In this document: piece by piece, positions 26,913 to 40,218 of the stretch
Layout: every line of letters starts with the position of its first letter
How positions within the stretch are numbered: the stretch's first letter is position 1
Source: Saprospiraceae bacterium
GTDB taxonomy: Bacteria; Bacteroidota; Bacteroidia; Chitinophagales; Saprospiraceae
DNA: 64,000 bases
NCBI GenBank assembly: GCA_017985675.1
Contig: JAGNXB010000001.1
Location: forward strand, 124,001-188,000
Reading direction: 5' to 3'
Notes under the pieces: model-generated
Seen by the model: the letters and a program-made list of their open reading frames with translations, nothing else
The model's database searches: none
Told to the model about the DNA's origin: nothing
Made by a program: the position numbers and the translations under genes

Positions 26913-27727
26913 CAATACTGTTCTTTATCATTGGGGAAATCACAGTTTCGAACATCCTTAATATAATGTTCTACCGCACCTTGCACTTGCTCGTACAAAT
27001 TTAGATACCGACGAAGAAATCGAGGCTGAAAATCTTTAGTTATTCCTAATAGATCATGTGTAACCAGGACTTGGCCATCAACCCCATGACCTGCGCCAAT
27101 GCCAATAATGGGGGGTTCGACACTCTTTGCAACCTGCTCCGCCAGCCCAGCAGGGATCTTCTCCAAGACTATGCTGAAACATCCGATGGCTGCTAGCAAG
27201 GCGGCATCTTCCCGCAGTTTTTCTGCTTCAGCTTCTTCTTTGGCCCGCACAGCATATGTTCCAAACTTATAAATCGATTGGGGTGTCAGACCCAAGTGTC
27301 CCATCACAGGGATGCCCGCTTTTAAGATCTTATGAATTGCCTCTTCAACCTCGGCACCACCTTCAAGTTTTACAGCGTGCGCTCCTGATTCTTTCATAAT
27401 GCGGATGGCAGATTCTAAAGCTTTTGCAGGATTGCTTTGATAAGAGCCGAACGGCAAATCCACAACGACCAGTGCTCGTTTAACCGCCCGCACCACCGAT
27501 TGGGCATGATAGATCATTTGGTCCAGCGTGATGGGTAAGGTAGTCTCATGTCCTGCCATCACGTTTGAAGCTGAATCCCCTACAAGAAGGATATCAATCC
27601 CAGCATCATCGAGAATCCTGGCCATTGAATAGTCATAGGCTGTTAACATGGCGATTTTTTCCCCGGCATTTTTCATGGCCTGGAGATTATGTGTCGTCAC
27701 ACGTCTTAGTTCAGATTGTATGGACAT
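26912..27727 (-). CDS. panB: 3-methyl-2-oxobutanoate hydroxymethyltransferase
   Basis: The first committed enzyme of pantothenate synthesis, adding a hydroxymethyl group from methylene-tetrahydrofolate to 2-oxoisovalerate. Family motifs: [68 protein letters not shown] and the C-terminal [18 protein letters not shown]. 271 residues, normal length. It is translationally coupled to mltG by a TGATG overlap. A near-consensus -7 box (TATCTTCG, minus strand, 27747-27754) precedes it. No other pantothenate gene is present. Confidence 0.96.
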   Translation of the reverse strand: MSIQSELRRVTTHNLQAMKNAGEKIAMLTAYDYSMARILDDAGIDILLVGDSASNVMAGHETTLPITLDQMIYHAQSVVRAVKRALVVVDLPFGSYQSNPAKALESAIRIMKESGAHAVKLEGGAEVEEAIHKILKAGIPVMGHLGLTPQSIYKFGTYAVRAKEEAEAEKLREDAALLAAIGCFSIVLEKIPAGLAEQVAKSVEPPIIGIGAGHGVDGQVLVTHDLLGITKDFQPRFLRRYLNLYEQVQGAVEHYIKDVRNCDFPNDKEQY

Positions 27728-27843
27728 TGATTTTGTTTAAGTCAGACGAAGATAACAATCCTTCTTATCCATGGATGCGACAACAAATGGACATTTGAAT
27801 ACATTTAGACAATATCAACAAGGTATCGGTGTTTTCTAATTCG

Positions 27844-27851
27844 TAACTTTG
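27844..27851 (+). promoter_or_regulatory. -7 box abutting the start codon (possible leaderless mRNA)
   Basis: TAACTTTG, an exact TAnnTTTG match, ends 4 bases before the ATG at 27856. Transcription would begin at or next to the start codon. Confidence 0.45.
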
Positions 27852-27855
27852 CCCA

Positions 27856-28860
27856 ATGAAGCAATACGTTCTATATTCTATTTTGATTGCAGCTTTTGGA
27901 ATTTCATCATGTGACAATGAATTGAATCTGGTAGCTGATTGGAAAGAAGTCCCTGTTATTTATGGGTTTATAAGTCCAACTGATACAGCTCAATACTTTC
28001 GCATCGAAAAAGCATTTCTGGACAAGGACCTTCCACCGGCCAACATTGCTCAGATACCGGATTCTCTCTATTTTGAAAACATAACCGTAGAATTGGAACA
28101 AGTAGCATCCGGCCAGCGCTATCCGCTTGTCCGTGTCGATGGAAATCTTGAAGGTTATCCTCGTAAGCCGGGTTTTTTTAGTAGTGCGCCGAATTACCTT
28201 TACAAAATAAAAACTAAAGACCTTAACCCCGAACCGGATAAAATCTATAGACTTATTGTTTCGGATGAGGCAGGAAGAGTGATTACGACGGCCGAAACAG
28301 CTGTGGTGGGCACCTATGAGATGCAATTCAGTGTCCCCGTCAATCCGATCTTCTTTCGTTATGACAATGCTATCCGGTTTGGCTGGAAATCACCTGAACG
28401 ATCGGCCTATTTCTACGATTTTACCCTTTTGATTAATATTCAGGAGACGTTAAATAATGATCCTTCCACCACCACCACAAAGGTACTAGAGTGGCAAGTT
28501 GAGCGGAATTTGTTGCGAGGTGTAAGCCAAAGTACCGTAAGTGCACTGGTGCCTGGCATTGAGTTTTACAAGTTTATTGCCCGTGAGCTCGATGCAAATG
28601 CCCAGATTACCCGCAAATTCCAAACAATTGATGTGGTAGTTGATGCGGGTGCTAAAAATCTCTATGAGTATCTAAGCGTAGGTCAGGCCAATGCAGGCAT
28701 TACTGGGGCTGAGTTCGTCGCTTCCTACACGAACGTAGAAAACGGCCTCGGTCTCCTTAGTTCAAGAAGTCGCCTTGAGGCTAAAAACTTTCTTATAAAC
28801 TCAACGACTTTGGATTCGTTGAGAAACGGAATCTATACTAAGGATTTAAATTTCCTTTAA
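27856..28860 (+). CDS. DUF4249-like lipoprotein
   Basis: A 334-residue lipoprotein; the signal peptide ends with a lipobox-like cysteine (LIAAFGISSCDN). The body resembles the DUF4249 family of Bacteroidota outer-membrane-associated lipoproteins: an N-terminal VPVIYGFISPTDTAQYFRI strand region with an early Ig-like half (YLYKIKTKDLNPEPDKIYRLIV), then a longer beta-rich half. Unlike the DUF4249 gene at 61703, it has no TonB receptor beside it and is followed by dnaK. Function unknown. The start codon is fixed by the signal peptide. Confidence 0.7.
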   Translation: MKQYVLYSILIAAFGISSCDNELNLVADWKEVPVIYGFISPTDTAQYFRIEKAFLDKDLPPANIAQIPDSLYFENITVELEQVASGQRYPLVRVDGNLEGYPRKPGFFSSAPNYLYKIKTKDLNPEPDKIYRLIVSDEAGRVITTAETAVVGTYEMQFSVPVNPIFFRYDNAIRFGWKSPERSAYFYDFTLLINIQETLNNDPSTTTTKVLEWQVERNLLRGVSQSTVSALVPGIEFYKFIARELDANAQITRKFQTIDVVVDAGAKNLYEYLSVGQANAGITGAEFVASYTNVENGLGLLSSRSRLEAKNFLINSTTLDSLRNGIYTKDLNFL

Positions 28861-28883
28861 AAACTGACAATTGCTGTCAAAAA

Positions 28884-28910
28884 GGCAGACTCCTTTCAAA
28901 TACATCTGCC
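28884..28910 (+). other. Small stem-loop between lipoprotein gene and dnaK
   Basis: GGCAGA and TCTGCC arms with a 15-base loop lie 24 bases after the lipoprotein stop. It is weak as a terminator. I see no CIRCE-type heat-shock operator before dnaK. Confidence 0.3.
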
Positions 28911-29005
28911 AGTTTGGGACGGGCTTCTGCCATGATTTCCTTGTTTAAGCCATTGGCATATCGATTGATGTGGGTTGAATAGTACAACATAAAAAAACCG
29001 ACACA

Positions 29006-30913
29006 ATGGGAAAAATCATTGGTATAGATCTAGGAACAACGAATTCATGTGTTGCTGTGATGGAAGGCAACGAACCTGTCGTAATCGCCAACGATGAAGG
29101 TAGACGCACAACGCCGTCTGTAGTTGCTTTCTTGGATAATGGTGAGCGTAAAATTGGAGATCCTGCAAAGCGTCAGGCCATTACAAATCCTAAACGAACC
29201 GTAGCGTCTATCAAGCGTTTCATGGGCACTCGATTCACTGAAGTCAGTGCTGAAGCGGGTCGTATGCCTTATCAGGTGCTCAAAGGTGATAACGATACGG
29301 TTAGAGTTTCAATTGACGATCGCAATTATACACCACAGGAGATTTCAGCGATGGTGCTTCAGAAGATGAAGAAAGTAGCTGAGGACTTCTTAGGTCAGGA
29401 AGTAACCGAAGCAGTAGTAACTGTACCGGCTTATTTTAATGACTCACAGCGTCAGGCTACTAAGGAAGCAGGTGAAATAGCAGGCCTTACCATTCGCAGG
29501 ATCATCAATGAGCCAACTGCAGCTGCATTGGCATACGGACTCGACAAAAAACATAAGGACATGACAATCGCTGTGTATGACCTTGGTGGTGGTACATTTG
29601 ACGTGTCCATACTCGAGCTCGGTGAAGGCGTCTTTGAAGTAAAATCTACGAATGGTGATACACATCTGGGTGGAGATGACTTTGACCGCGTTTTAATTGA
29701 TTGGCTTGCTGATGAGTTTAAAAACCAGGAGAACATTGATCTGCGCAAAGATCCAATGGCATTGCAACGCTTGAAAGAAGCGGCAGAAAAGGCAAAAATC
29801 GAACTGTCTTCTGCTGTAGAAACGGAAATCAATCTTCCTTATGTTACTGCAGTGGATGGCGTGCCTAAGCATTTAGTTATTAAGTTATCTCGTGCAAAAT
29901 TTGAACAACTTTCTGACAGCCTTGTACAGCGCACCCTGGCACCTTGCCAGAAAGCACTGGATGATGCAGGCCTCTCAAAAAACGATATCGACGAAATCAT
30001 TCTCGTCGGTGGTTCAACCAGGATTCCCCGGATTCAACAGGCAGTTGAAGACTTTTTTGGTAAAAAACCAAGCAAAGGCGTAAACCCGGATGAAGTAGTT
30101 GCAATTGGTGCAGCTATCCAGGGCGGCGTATTAAGTGGTGACGTGACTGATGTCTTGCTTTTGGACGTCACACCTCTCTCCATGGGTATCGAAACCATGG
30201 GCGGCGTCTATGATGTCGTGATCGAAGCAAATGCTACTATCCCTACAAAGAAGTCAAAAGTTTATTCCACCGCTGCGGACAATCAACCATCCGTTGAGGT
30301 ACATATTCTGCAAGGCGAACGGCCAATGGCAAGAGATAACAGAAGTGTTGGTCGCTTTATCCTCGATGGTATTCCACCAGCAATGCGCGGTACACCTCAA
30401 GTGGAGGTAACCTTCGATATTGATGCAAATGGTATACTAAATGTATCCGCTTTGGATAAGGGTACAGGTAAAAAGCAGAATATCCGTATCGAGGCTTCTA
30501 CGGGTTTGAGCAAGGAAGAAGTCGAACGTATGAAAGCAGAGGCTCAGGCTAATGCTGAAACGGATAAAGTAGCCAGAGAGCTTGCAGACAAGTTGAATAT
30601 GGCCGACTCACTGATTTTCCAAACGGATAAACAACTAAAGGATTTTGGCGACAAAATTCCAGCCGATAAAAAAGCGCCTATCGAAAGTGCATTAGATGGT
30701 CTTAAAGAAGCACATAAAATGCAGGATATCGCTAAAATTGAAGCGGAGACGGAGCGGCTGAACACAGCTTGGCAGGCAGCAAGTCAGGAAATTTATCAGG
30801 CACAAGCAGATGCTGCCGGTGGTTCAACTCCTAATGAAGGATCTGCCGCAAATACAAATGCAACAGAGGATGTTACTGATGTCGAATATGAAGAAGTAGA
30901 CGACAAAAAGTAA
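29006..30913 (+). CDS. dnaK: Chaperone DnaK (Hsp70)
   Basis: ATP-dependent cytoplasmic chaperone of 635 residues. The nucleotide-binding domain starts [20 protein letters not shown] and includes [46 protein letters not shown] and [13 protein letters not shown]. The linker is [15 protein letters not shown], and the substrate-binding domain and helical lid end in a variable acidic tail ([14 protein letters not shown]), the usual EEVD-like end of bacterial DnaK. grpE and dnaJ are not in the window. A perfect terminator follows. Confidence 0.99.
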   Translation: MGKIIGIDLGTTNSCVAVMEGNEPVVIANDEGRRTTPSVVAFLDNGERKIGDPAKRQAITNPKRTVASIKRFMGTRFTEVSAEAGRMPYQVLKGDNDTVRVSIDDRNYTPQEISAMVLQKMKKVAEDFLGQEVTEAVVTVPAYFNDSQRQATKEAGEIAGLTIRRIINEPTAAALAYGLDKKHKDMTIAVYDLGGGTFDVSILELGEGVFEVKSTNGDTHLGGDDFDRVLIDWLADEFKNQENIDLRKDPMALQRLKEAAEKAKIELSSAVETEINLPYVTAVDGVPKHLVIKLSRAKFEQLSDSLVQRTLAPCQKALDDAGLSKNDIDEIILVGGSTRIPRIQQAVEDFFGKKPSKGVNPDEVVAIGAAIQGGVLSGDVTDVLLLDVTPLSMGIETMGGVYDVVIEANATIPTKKSKVYSTAADNQPSVEVHILQGERPMARDNRSVGRFILDGIPPAMRGTPQVEVTFDIDANGILNVSALDKGTGKKQNIRIEASTGLSKEEVERMKAEAQANAETDKVARELADKLNMADSLIFQTDKQLKDFGDKIPADKKAPIESALDGLKEAHKMQDIAKIEAETERLNTAWQAASQEIYQAQADAAGGSTPNEGSAANTNATEDVTDVEYEEVDDKK

Positions 30914-30929
30914 GGTTGTCAGAAAATAG

Positions 30930-30960
30930 AAAGCCCCGCCTGCAAGGCGGGGCTTTCCTG
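30930..30960 (+). terminator. Intrinsic terminator of dnaK
   Basis: 11-bp GC-rich stem (30930-30940 with 30946-30956) ending in CTTT, 17 bases after the dnaK stop. Confidence 0.85.
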
Positions 30961-31135
30961 TTTAAAGCCGATTCCTCTAGATCATCCAAACCCATGTTGA
31001 CCCGCTTTATAGAAAAGAAATTTAATGTATTTGAAGTATTTCCGCTTTCTGTTTGGTACATCAATGAACTGAAAATGGGGGGGATAGTGCATTTGTAATT
31101 CACTTAAAGAAGTTAGCATCGCAAGAGCAGAGCAC

Positions 31136-34100
31136 TTATCTTATTAAGTGTACATCACCCTTGTAAATTACACGCGTATTGTTTACAAATTCAACTTCTA
31201 TCACATATATAAATACAGCAGGATCCATCTTTCGGTCACGAAACATACCATCCCAGCCGAATACCGTCTGGTTTGCCGGTATATCTGTTACTTCAAAAAC
31301 ATTATTTCCCCAGCGGTCATAAATTTGCATTTTCCTAATTAGCTTGATTTTATCCGGGTCGCCAAATGCGGTAAACCCATCATTGACGCCATCGCCATCA
31401 GGATGAAAACTATTCGGTATGTATACAGGTGCATCAAACTGGACATCAATCCGAATTTCAGCTGTCGCTTCACACCCATTCATATCGATCACCTTGACTG
31501 TGTAAACTACCGACGCTGATGGACGGGCTATAGGGTTCAGGCAATTAAAACAACTAAGTGTACTATCAGGAGTCCAGTAAATTGATGCCAATTGATCTTC
31601 CGGGACAGAAGGGGTTGCAATGATTTGGTATTCCTCTCCATAGGTGATTGTCACATCCAAAACAAGGTCTAAATCCAACGGAAAAAATTCATCCATGACA
31701 AGATCCCTGCGCGCGGTGCACCCGTATTTGTCACTGACAATCAGCGTGTAATTCCCTCCGGGAGCTGGATCTATGTCAAAGGGATTAACTGATGGATTAC
31801 TGCCATTATAAGCGTAGGAGTAGGGTGGTGTGCCGCCAAATAATTGAACAAGATGGATTGCTCCCTGCGGCATGTCACAAGTCGGGGATACAATGTCCAC
31901 CTGGAAGGAATCAATGGATGGCAATCGATCGATTAAAACTGAGTCGGTGGCCTGGCAACCATTTACCGGGTTAAGCACGGTTAGAAAATAGTGGCCGGGT
32001 TCAGCTACCAGCGGCGCCCAAGTGGTTTCTCCAGAATAAATGCCACCTAAGGCGTGATGCCAGGTTGGCAAACACTGTGTACAACCCTGTGAAGTTCCCA
32101 AAAGCGCCAACATGGTATCCTGGCAGGTCAAGGCCTTGTCCATCCCGGCGTCAATTATGGGTTTCACAGTGTCCTGAACAATGACCAAAGATGCTTCTGA
32201 AATACAACCATTTATACTATCCATTACCCTGATGGTATAACTTCCAGGCAGATCTATATAAATTTTTGAATCATTGCTGTTCACGATCGATCCATCAGGA
32301 CCTGTCCAGTAAAATTGTGCATTTAGTGGGTTAACAGTTGAAGCGGCAAGCCAGAGCCCTGTATTTGCACAATCGAGCGATCCAGGCGTACTAAGAAAAG
32401 CTCCCGGAGCGATTTTATTTTCAACAACATCTAAAAAAAACTGATTGGTACATCCATTGATCAAATTGGTTATTTCCACAGCATACATGCCGGCTTGATT
32501 TACGGCGATGGTATCAGATGTCGGCAGAGCAGGAATCGGTTGCCCCTGAAAACTCCAGGCGAATAAAGCTGGATTTGTATTTACCCCGGTAACAATTAAA
32601 TGACTAACTGAATCCCTGCAAGTGAGTATTGATGAGGTTTTGACCAGCGCGTCAGGAGGGATTGTATCCGCTACGACTTCGATGGAATCCATAACTAAAC
32701 AATTGTTTGCTATATTTCTGATCTCTAGTATGTATGTTCCTGGTTGAGTGACATATACGTTTTTTGAATTGGGATCACTAGTAAGGGTGCCATCATTAGT
32801 AGACCAAGTATAAATATAATCCAATCCTGCACTGGATCCAGTGGATGAAAGGAAAACGCTGTCCCTCAAACAGGTCAAAGTGTCGGAAGGCTGCAATTGG
32901 ATTAAAGGCACATTTGGCTCCAATGGGATAAAAAGGGACCGATCGTAAATGCAGCCTAAGGAATCTCTGATCAGGAATGAATAAGTGCCAGTATCCAATG
33001 AATCCAATGCGAATGTGTCCACATAGTTAGTCCCCCCATCAAATGAAATCTGAAATGGTGGATATCCACCGGCAAGCTTTTGGAGGACAAAAGCACCTGA
33101 AGATGTACCAGGGCAGGTTAGCGGTAAGATATCAGCCTCATACGAAAGTGTTTCTGGTATAGTTATGAGCGCTGAAGTGTCCCAAAGAATTTCATCACAG
33201 AATTCCCTTAACGCCACGGCAAAGTAAGCGCCAGGAAGCACACCGGTTAAAATGGTGTCTGTTTTAAGCGTAATGGGTAAGCCATTGCGGTGCCAAATAA
33301 CGGAATCGGCATTCGTCAAATTAGTTAGGAATAGAGAATCCCCACAATATGATGAAATCGTGATCTCAATTTCAGGCCTATTGACCACATCAAATCCTGA
33401 AAAATATGCTGCCCAACCTGCATTGTCATTACGGCCGAAAATTCCAACTTGAAGTGGTCCGTCGCTATCAACACGTATATTTCCTGATAAACCCGGCACT
33501 TTCGCAGTTACAAAACCAGGTTTTCCGGATACAGGATTGAAAAGTGCAGGGGGTACTTGTGTGCCGTTAATAAATACCTGTTTACCGGATTCGGCTAGGA
33601 GGAGTAATTTGCCTTCATAGGTTGTAGTACCAATTTTATCTATATCCATAATGTTATTCACACTACCGCCTTCTGAGCAACCCAATGGAGGAACAAAGTT
33701 CATACCTCCCGTCTGTTTATAATTAGCACCCCCAAGCATTTGATAAACATAAACAGGCTTAGAGGCGAGGATGTACAAATTTTCTTGAGGGGTATATGAG
33801 CCTGATGGTATGCGAATATACTGTCCGGCATTCAACGTGCCCAGTGGTATGCCACTGCCATTAATAAATACGTCAGTTCCATCGACCGTAGCTACAACTA
33901 TAGGCGTCTCCAGGTCATTAGGACCATCTCCCCTAATCGTGATGTACTCTGTACCCACTCGATCAACGGGCACGATCTGGTCGATGCCAATATCTTGTAA
34001 TCCATCCGTAAATGGTGCGCCAAGCCAGGAGCCACAATTAACGGCAATAGGTTTAGTTGCTTCGACCAACACCCCTTGCAGACCATTTTTGTTTTGCACA

Positions 34101-34789
34101 GGTCGTGTTATATCAACATATGTGCTAATGACGTAACATTGGCCTGCCATCAAAGTCACCTGGATTGTACCGGTAGGGTATATATCGCCACCTCCAGACA
34201 TTAAGCCCATCCCGTTGGTGTAACCACTGAGTGTAACTATTGTATTGTCTTCTGTGGCCATCATGCTTATGAAATTGGAACGCCTATTCCAATTTGGTAT
34301 AGGAACTATTTCATTAAAAACATGGCCAACGCGGAATTGGGTTCCTAGTCCACTTTTTCCCTTTGCAGTAAGTGAACCTGCCTGGTCAGATGCTCTAGCC
34401 CGGAAATTGGCATAAAATAGTTGGGGTGCTGATAGCCGAAGGCCCTTACTATTTAAGGCTACATTCAATTCTCCGGTTGTGGTTAATGTTACTAAGCCAT
34501 TAGCTGGATTTTCACCATTTCCGATGTACACCACTTGCGGAGCAGCATTTGAAATGGTAACAGGCCCGAGCACATTTCCGTTGCCATCAAGTATGGTATT
34601 ACCCGTACCATCTGTAAGAGTAACCTGAAACGGAACCACCTCAGGAGTAGTCAAATAGACATAATGACGCGCTCGATCATATCTCGCATGGAAGGGTGGA
34701 ATCCAATGTGTGCTATCGAGTTGTCCAAATATTGGGCTTGTAAGGAGTTCCACAAACAACAACAGAAAAAGTCGGTAGCGAACAGGCAT
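31136..34789 (-). CDS. Large secreted adhesin: IgGFc-binding-type N-domain, SprB/PKD repeats, CHU_C tail
   Basis: 1217 residues. After the signal peptide (LFLLLFVELLTSPIFGQ), about 450 residues match the IgGFc-binding N-terminal domain family (FISMMATEDNTIVTLSGY, PIAVNCGSWLGAP, DIGIDQIVPVDRVGTEYITI, VYVYQMLGG). Repeats of SprB type (GGYPPFQISFDGGTNY, GGTPPYSYAYNGSNP) and Ig-like SPKD-style modules (LTCRDSVSHLIVTGV, LDCANTGLWLAASTVN, LTCQDTMLALLGTS) follow. The C-terminus is a type B sorting domain (PNSFHPDGDGVNDGFTAFG, YDRWGNNVFEV). It is a T9SS cargo and probably a surface adhesin or gliding-type protein. Ligands cannot be predicted. It stands alone, with no PorP/SprF partner adjacent. Confidence 0.88.
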   Translation of the reverse strand: MPVRYRLFLLLFVELLTSPIFGQLDSTHWIPPFHARYDRARHYVYLTTPEVVPFQVTLTDGTGNTILDGNGNVLGPVTISNAAPQVVYIGNGENPANGLVTLTTTGELNVALNSKGLRLSAPQLFYANFRARASDQAGSLTAKGKSGLGTQFRVGHVFNEIVPIPNWNRRSNFISMMATEDNTIVTLSGYTNGMGLMSGGGDIYPTGTIQVTLMAGQCYVISTYVDITRPVQNKNGLQGVLVEATKPIAVNCGSWLGAPFTDGLQDIGIDQIVPVDRVGTEYITIRGDGPNDLETPIVVATVDGTDVFINGSGIPLGTLNAGQYIRIPSGSYTPQENLYILASKPVYVYQMLGGANYKQTGGMNFVPPLGCSEGGSVNNIMDIDKIGTTTYEGKLLLLAESGKQVFINGTQVPPALFNPVSGKPGFVTAKVPGLSGNIRVDSDGPLQVGIFGRNDNAGWAAYFSGFDVVNRPEIEITISSYCGDSLFLTNLTNADSVIWHRNGLPITLKTDTILTGVLPGAYFAVALREFCDEILWDTSALITIPETLSYEADILPLTCPGTSSGAFVLQKLAGGYPPFQISFDGGTNYVDTFALDSLDTGTYSFLIRDSLGCIYDRSLFIPLEPNVPLIQLQPSDTLTCLRDSVFLSSTGSSAGLDYIYTWSTNDGTLTSDPNSKNVYVTQPGTYILEIRNIANNCLVMDSIEVVADTIPPDALVKTSSILTCRDSVSHLIVTGVNTNPALFAWSFQGQPIPALPTSDTIAVNQAGMYAVEITNLINGCTNQFFLDVVENKIAPGAFLSTPGSLDCANTGLWLAASTVNPLNAQFYWTGPDGSIVNSNDSKIYIDLPGSYTIRVMDSINGCISEASLVIVQDTVKPIIDAGMDKALTCQDTMLALLGTSQGCTQCLPTWHHALGGIYSGETTWAPLVAEPGHYFLTVLNPVNGCQATDSVLIDRLPSIDSFQVDIVSPTCDMPQGAIHLVQLFGGTPPYSYAYNGSNPSVNPFDIDPAPGGNYTLIVSDKYGCTARRDLVMDEFFPLDLDLVLDVTITYGEEYQIIATPSVPEDQLASIYWTPDSTLSCFNCLNPIARPSASVVYTVKVIDMNGCEATAEIRIDVQFDAPVYIPNSFHPDGDGVNDGFTAFGDPDKIKLIRKMQIYDRWGNNVFEVTDIPANQTVFGWDGMFRDRKMDPAVFIYVIEVEFVNNTRVIYKGDVHLIR

Positions 34790-34895
34790 ATTAAACCATC
34801 TGATAAAACAAGTGGGTGAATGTAAACATTTTATTAAAAAGATGGATGTTTTTCAAAATGCAAGCTATTTGACCAAGCTTGAATACTATGTTTCG

Positions 34896-36590
34896 TCAAG
34901 TATGGGCGTCCATCAGGGCTTCGGACACATTCAGTGTATGATCACCAATTCGTTCAAGGTTGGCGATTAAATTGTTATAGATCAAACCTGCAGGAATATG
35001 ATATTCCTCATTTTGAATGTCCTCAATATGCTCACTCCGAATGTGATTCCGATACTGATTGATTTGGTCTTCAACAACTAAGGCGGCTTCCAATTGAATT
35101 TCAGATCCCTCGCGGGCATTTAGATTTTTCTGCATGATAACCATACTGGACTCAACCAGTGAAAGAAGCTTCAGAAGGCGGTCCCGCTGGTCTGGTGAAA
35201 ACCAGATTTGATCTAGATTTTTCTGTTCAAGTTGTTTGGACATGCTATAAAATACATCCGCAATCCGCTCTAATTCTCTGCAAATAGACTGGAATCTACT
35301 AATTCGGATGGCTACATCATTACTTAATTCAGTGGTCGCCATGACACCCAGAAAGGATGTTATTTCACGTTCCATCCGGTCCGTTGTGGTTTCGATTTCA
35401 TGGACTCTTTGGAGCAAATCCATTTGTGTTGATCTGTCGGTACTATGTAACATAGACCGTGTGAGTGGCAACATGCTGTTCACTTTTTCTCCAAATTGGC
35501 TCACGGCTCTTTGTACTTCAAAAAGATTGAGTTCAGGCGTACTGACAGAATAATTTAGAAATGCCAGCTTGAAGACCGTGTTGCTATCATCTTTACCCGG
35601 GAGTAGCCATTTAAGCAATCGCATCAATGAAGGAATAAAAAAGATTAGGAATAGGGCATTTACAAAATTAAAGGCGGTGTGAAAAGCCGATAATGCAATG
35701 GGTATGAAATCAATGTTAGTAAATGCAGAGTCACTTTGAAATAATTGGATGCAAAACCAATCAATCATTTGAAGGAAAAAGCCTAAGAAAGGGATCATCC
35801 ATAGGACACCAATGACATTAAACAGGAGATGGAACAGAGCGGCACGTTTGGCGAAGGTATTGCCTACCATTGCAGCAAGATTGGCAGTAACTGTTGTACC
35901 AATATTTGCCCCGAGCAACAAAGCAGCACCATGTGTAAAGGATAACCATCCGTTAGCCGACATCACAAGAATAACTGCCATCATTGCACTCGAAGATTGG
36001 ACAATTCCTGTTAAGATTGTCCCTGCAACTATATATAGAAGTACGGCAAAAAACCCAAGGGTTGAAATCTTCCGCAAAAATGAAAGCACTTCTGGCTGAG
36101 TACTCAAATCCGGAAAATATTCTCTTAGAAATTCGAGACCCATAAAGAGCAATGCAAGGCCAATGATAGTTTGGCCCCAAAATTTAAGCTTGCCTCGGGA
36201 CCGAAAAAGCATTGGAAGAGCTATTGCCATCATAGGCAAGGCCAATAAGTGCAATTTTACTTTAAATCCAATTACCGCTACTAACCATCCCGTAACAGTG
36301 GTGCCAATATTTGCCCCCATGATAAATGGTATGGATTCCATTAAGGTCAATAGTCCCGCATTGACCAGTCCTACAGTTAAAACAGTGACGGCTGAAGAGG
36401 ATTGGACAAACCCCGTAAGTAAAAATCCATTAGTTAATCCTAAAAAACGATTGCCTGTCAGTGCTCTGAGGTATTTACGCATTTGCGCTCCTGCAGCATG
36501 CTGAATACCTTCACTCATGACTTTCATGCCATAAATGAACAGTCCCAAGGCTCCGATAATAGATATAATTCGGAAAAATAGTTCAATCAT
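34896..36590 (-). CDS. Na/Pi cotransporter family protein with PhoU-like tail
   Basis: A 564-residue membrane protein. The N-terminal half carries two inverted Na/Pi-cotransporter repeats with the family QSSSA motifs (GFVQSSSAVTVLTVGLVNAG and GIVQSSSAMMAVILVMSANG) and GANIGTTVTGWL / GANIGTTVTANL. The C-terminal ~200 residues are cytoplasmic helices of PhoU type (IETTTDRMEREITSFLG, NLERIGDHTLNVSEALM). It would move phosphate or a related anion with sodium. It is transcribed away from pyrG. A short inverted repeat CAAGCT/AGCTTG (34861-34881) lies after its stop. Confidence 0.92.
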   Translation of the reverse strand: MIELFFRIISIIGALGLFIYGMKVMSEGIQHAAGAQMRKYLRALTGNRFLGLTNGFLLTGFVQSSSAVTVLTVGLVNAGLLTLMESIPFIMGANIGTTVTGWLVAVIGFKVKLHLLALPMMAIALPMLFRSRGKLKFWGQTIIGLALLFMGLEFLREYFPDLSTQPEVLSFLRKISTLGFFAVLLYIVAGTILTGIVQSSSAMMAVILVMSANGWLSFTHGAALLLGANIGTTVTANLAAMVGNTFAKRAALFHLLFNVIGVLWMIPFLGFFLQMIDWFCIQLFQSDSAFTNIDFIPIALSAFHTAFNFVNALFLIFFIPSLMRLLKWLLPGKDDSNTVFKLAFLNYSVSTPELNLFEVQRAVSQFGEKVNSMLPLTRSMLHSTDRSTQMDLLQRVHEIETTTDRMEREITSFLGVMATTELSNDVAIRISRFQSICRELERIADVFYSMSKQLEQKNLDQIWFSPDQRDRLLKLLSLVESSMVIMQKNLNAREGSEIQLEAALVVEDQINQYRNHIRSEHIEDIQNEEYHIPAGLIYNNLIANLERIGDHTLNVSEALMDAHT

Positions 36591-36625
36591 AAGCGATTGC
36601 GAAACTACCTATTTTTTCTAAGTGA

Positions 36626-39675
<3,050 letters not shown>

Positions 39676-39689
<14 letters not shown>

Positions 39690-40206
39690 ATGGCGAATGG
39701 ATGAATTGGAAGCACGGTCAGCACTTAACTTAAAAGGGTTGCAGCGCTTTCCCCTGACTGTTATTTGTGATAATATCCGTAGCGCACACAATGTCGGTTC
39801 GATTTTCCGATCCGCTGATGCACTGGGCATTGGTCAAATAGTGCTCTGCGGCATAACAGCGCAACCGCCTCATCGCGAGATTTTTAAAACTGCACTCGGC
39901 GCGACAGAATCAGTTCAATGGAGCTATGAACCCGATATTTGTGCTGTGGCCAGTTTGTATAAGGAAAAAGGCTTCATATTGGTCGGGGTAGAACAAACGA
40001 CCGATTCCGTTGCCGTTCATACTTTTCAATGGCCACTTGGTCCTGTAGCAATCATAGTAGGCAATGAAGTGGATGGCTTGTCAGAGGATGTACTACCCCT
40101 CATGGATTATTTTGTTGAAATACCACAAGCGGGCACAAAACACAGTTTAAATGTATCTGTAGCGGCAGGTATCATTATGTGGGAAATCCTGCGAAATCGT
40201 ATTTAA
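39676..40206 (+). CDS. SpoU/TrmH-family RNA 2'-O-methyltransferase
   Basis: A 176-residue SPOUT enzyme with all three family motifs: NIRSAHNVGSIFRSADALG, AIIVGNEVDGLSEDVLPL and the knot-forming PQAGTKHSLNVSVAAGI. It uses S-adenosylmethionine to methylate a ribose 2'-OH in tRNA or rRNA. The target base cannot be read from sequence; the short N-terminal part (WRMDELEARSALNLKGLQR) suggests a TrmH-like small enzyme. It overlaps the preceding membrane-protein gene by 14 bases. Confidence 0.92.
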
Positions 40207-40218
40207 AGTGAACAATCT

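Noticed and set aside
28861..29005. CIRCE heat-shock operator before dnaK
   Set aside because: No TTAGCACTC-N9-GAGTGCTAA-like repeat; only weak unrelated hairpins (TGACA/TGTCA and GGCAGA/TCTGCC).
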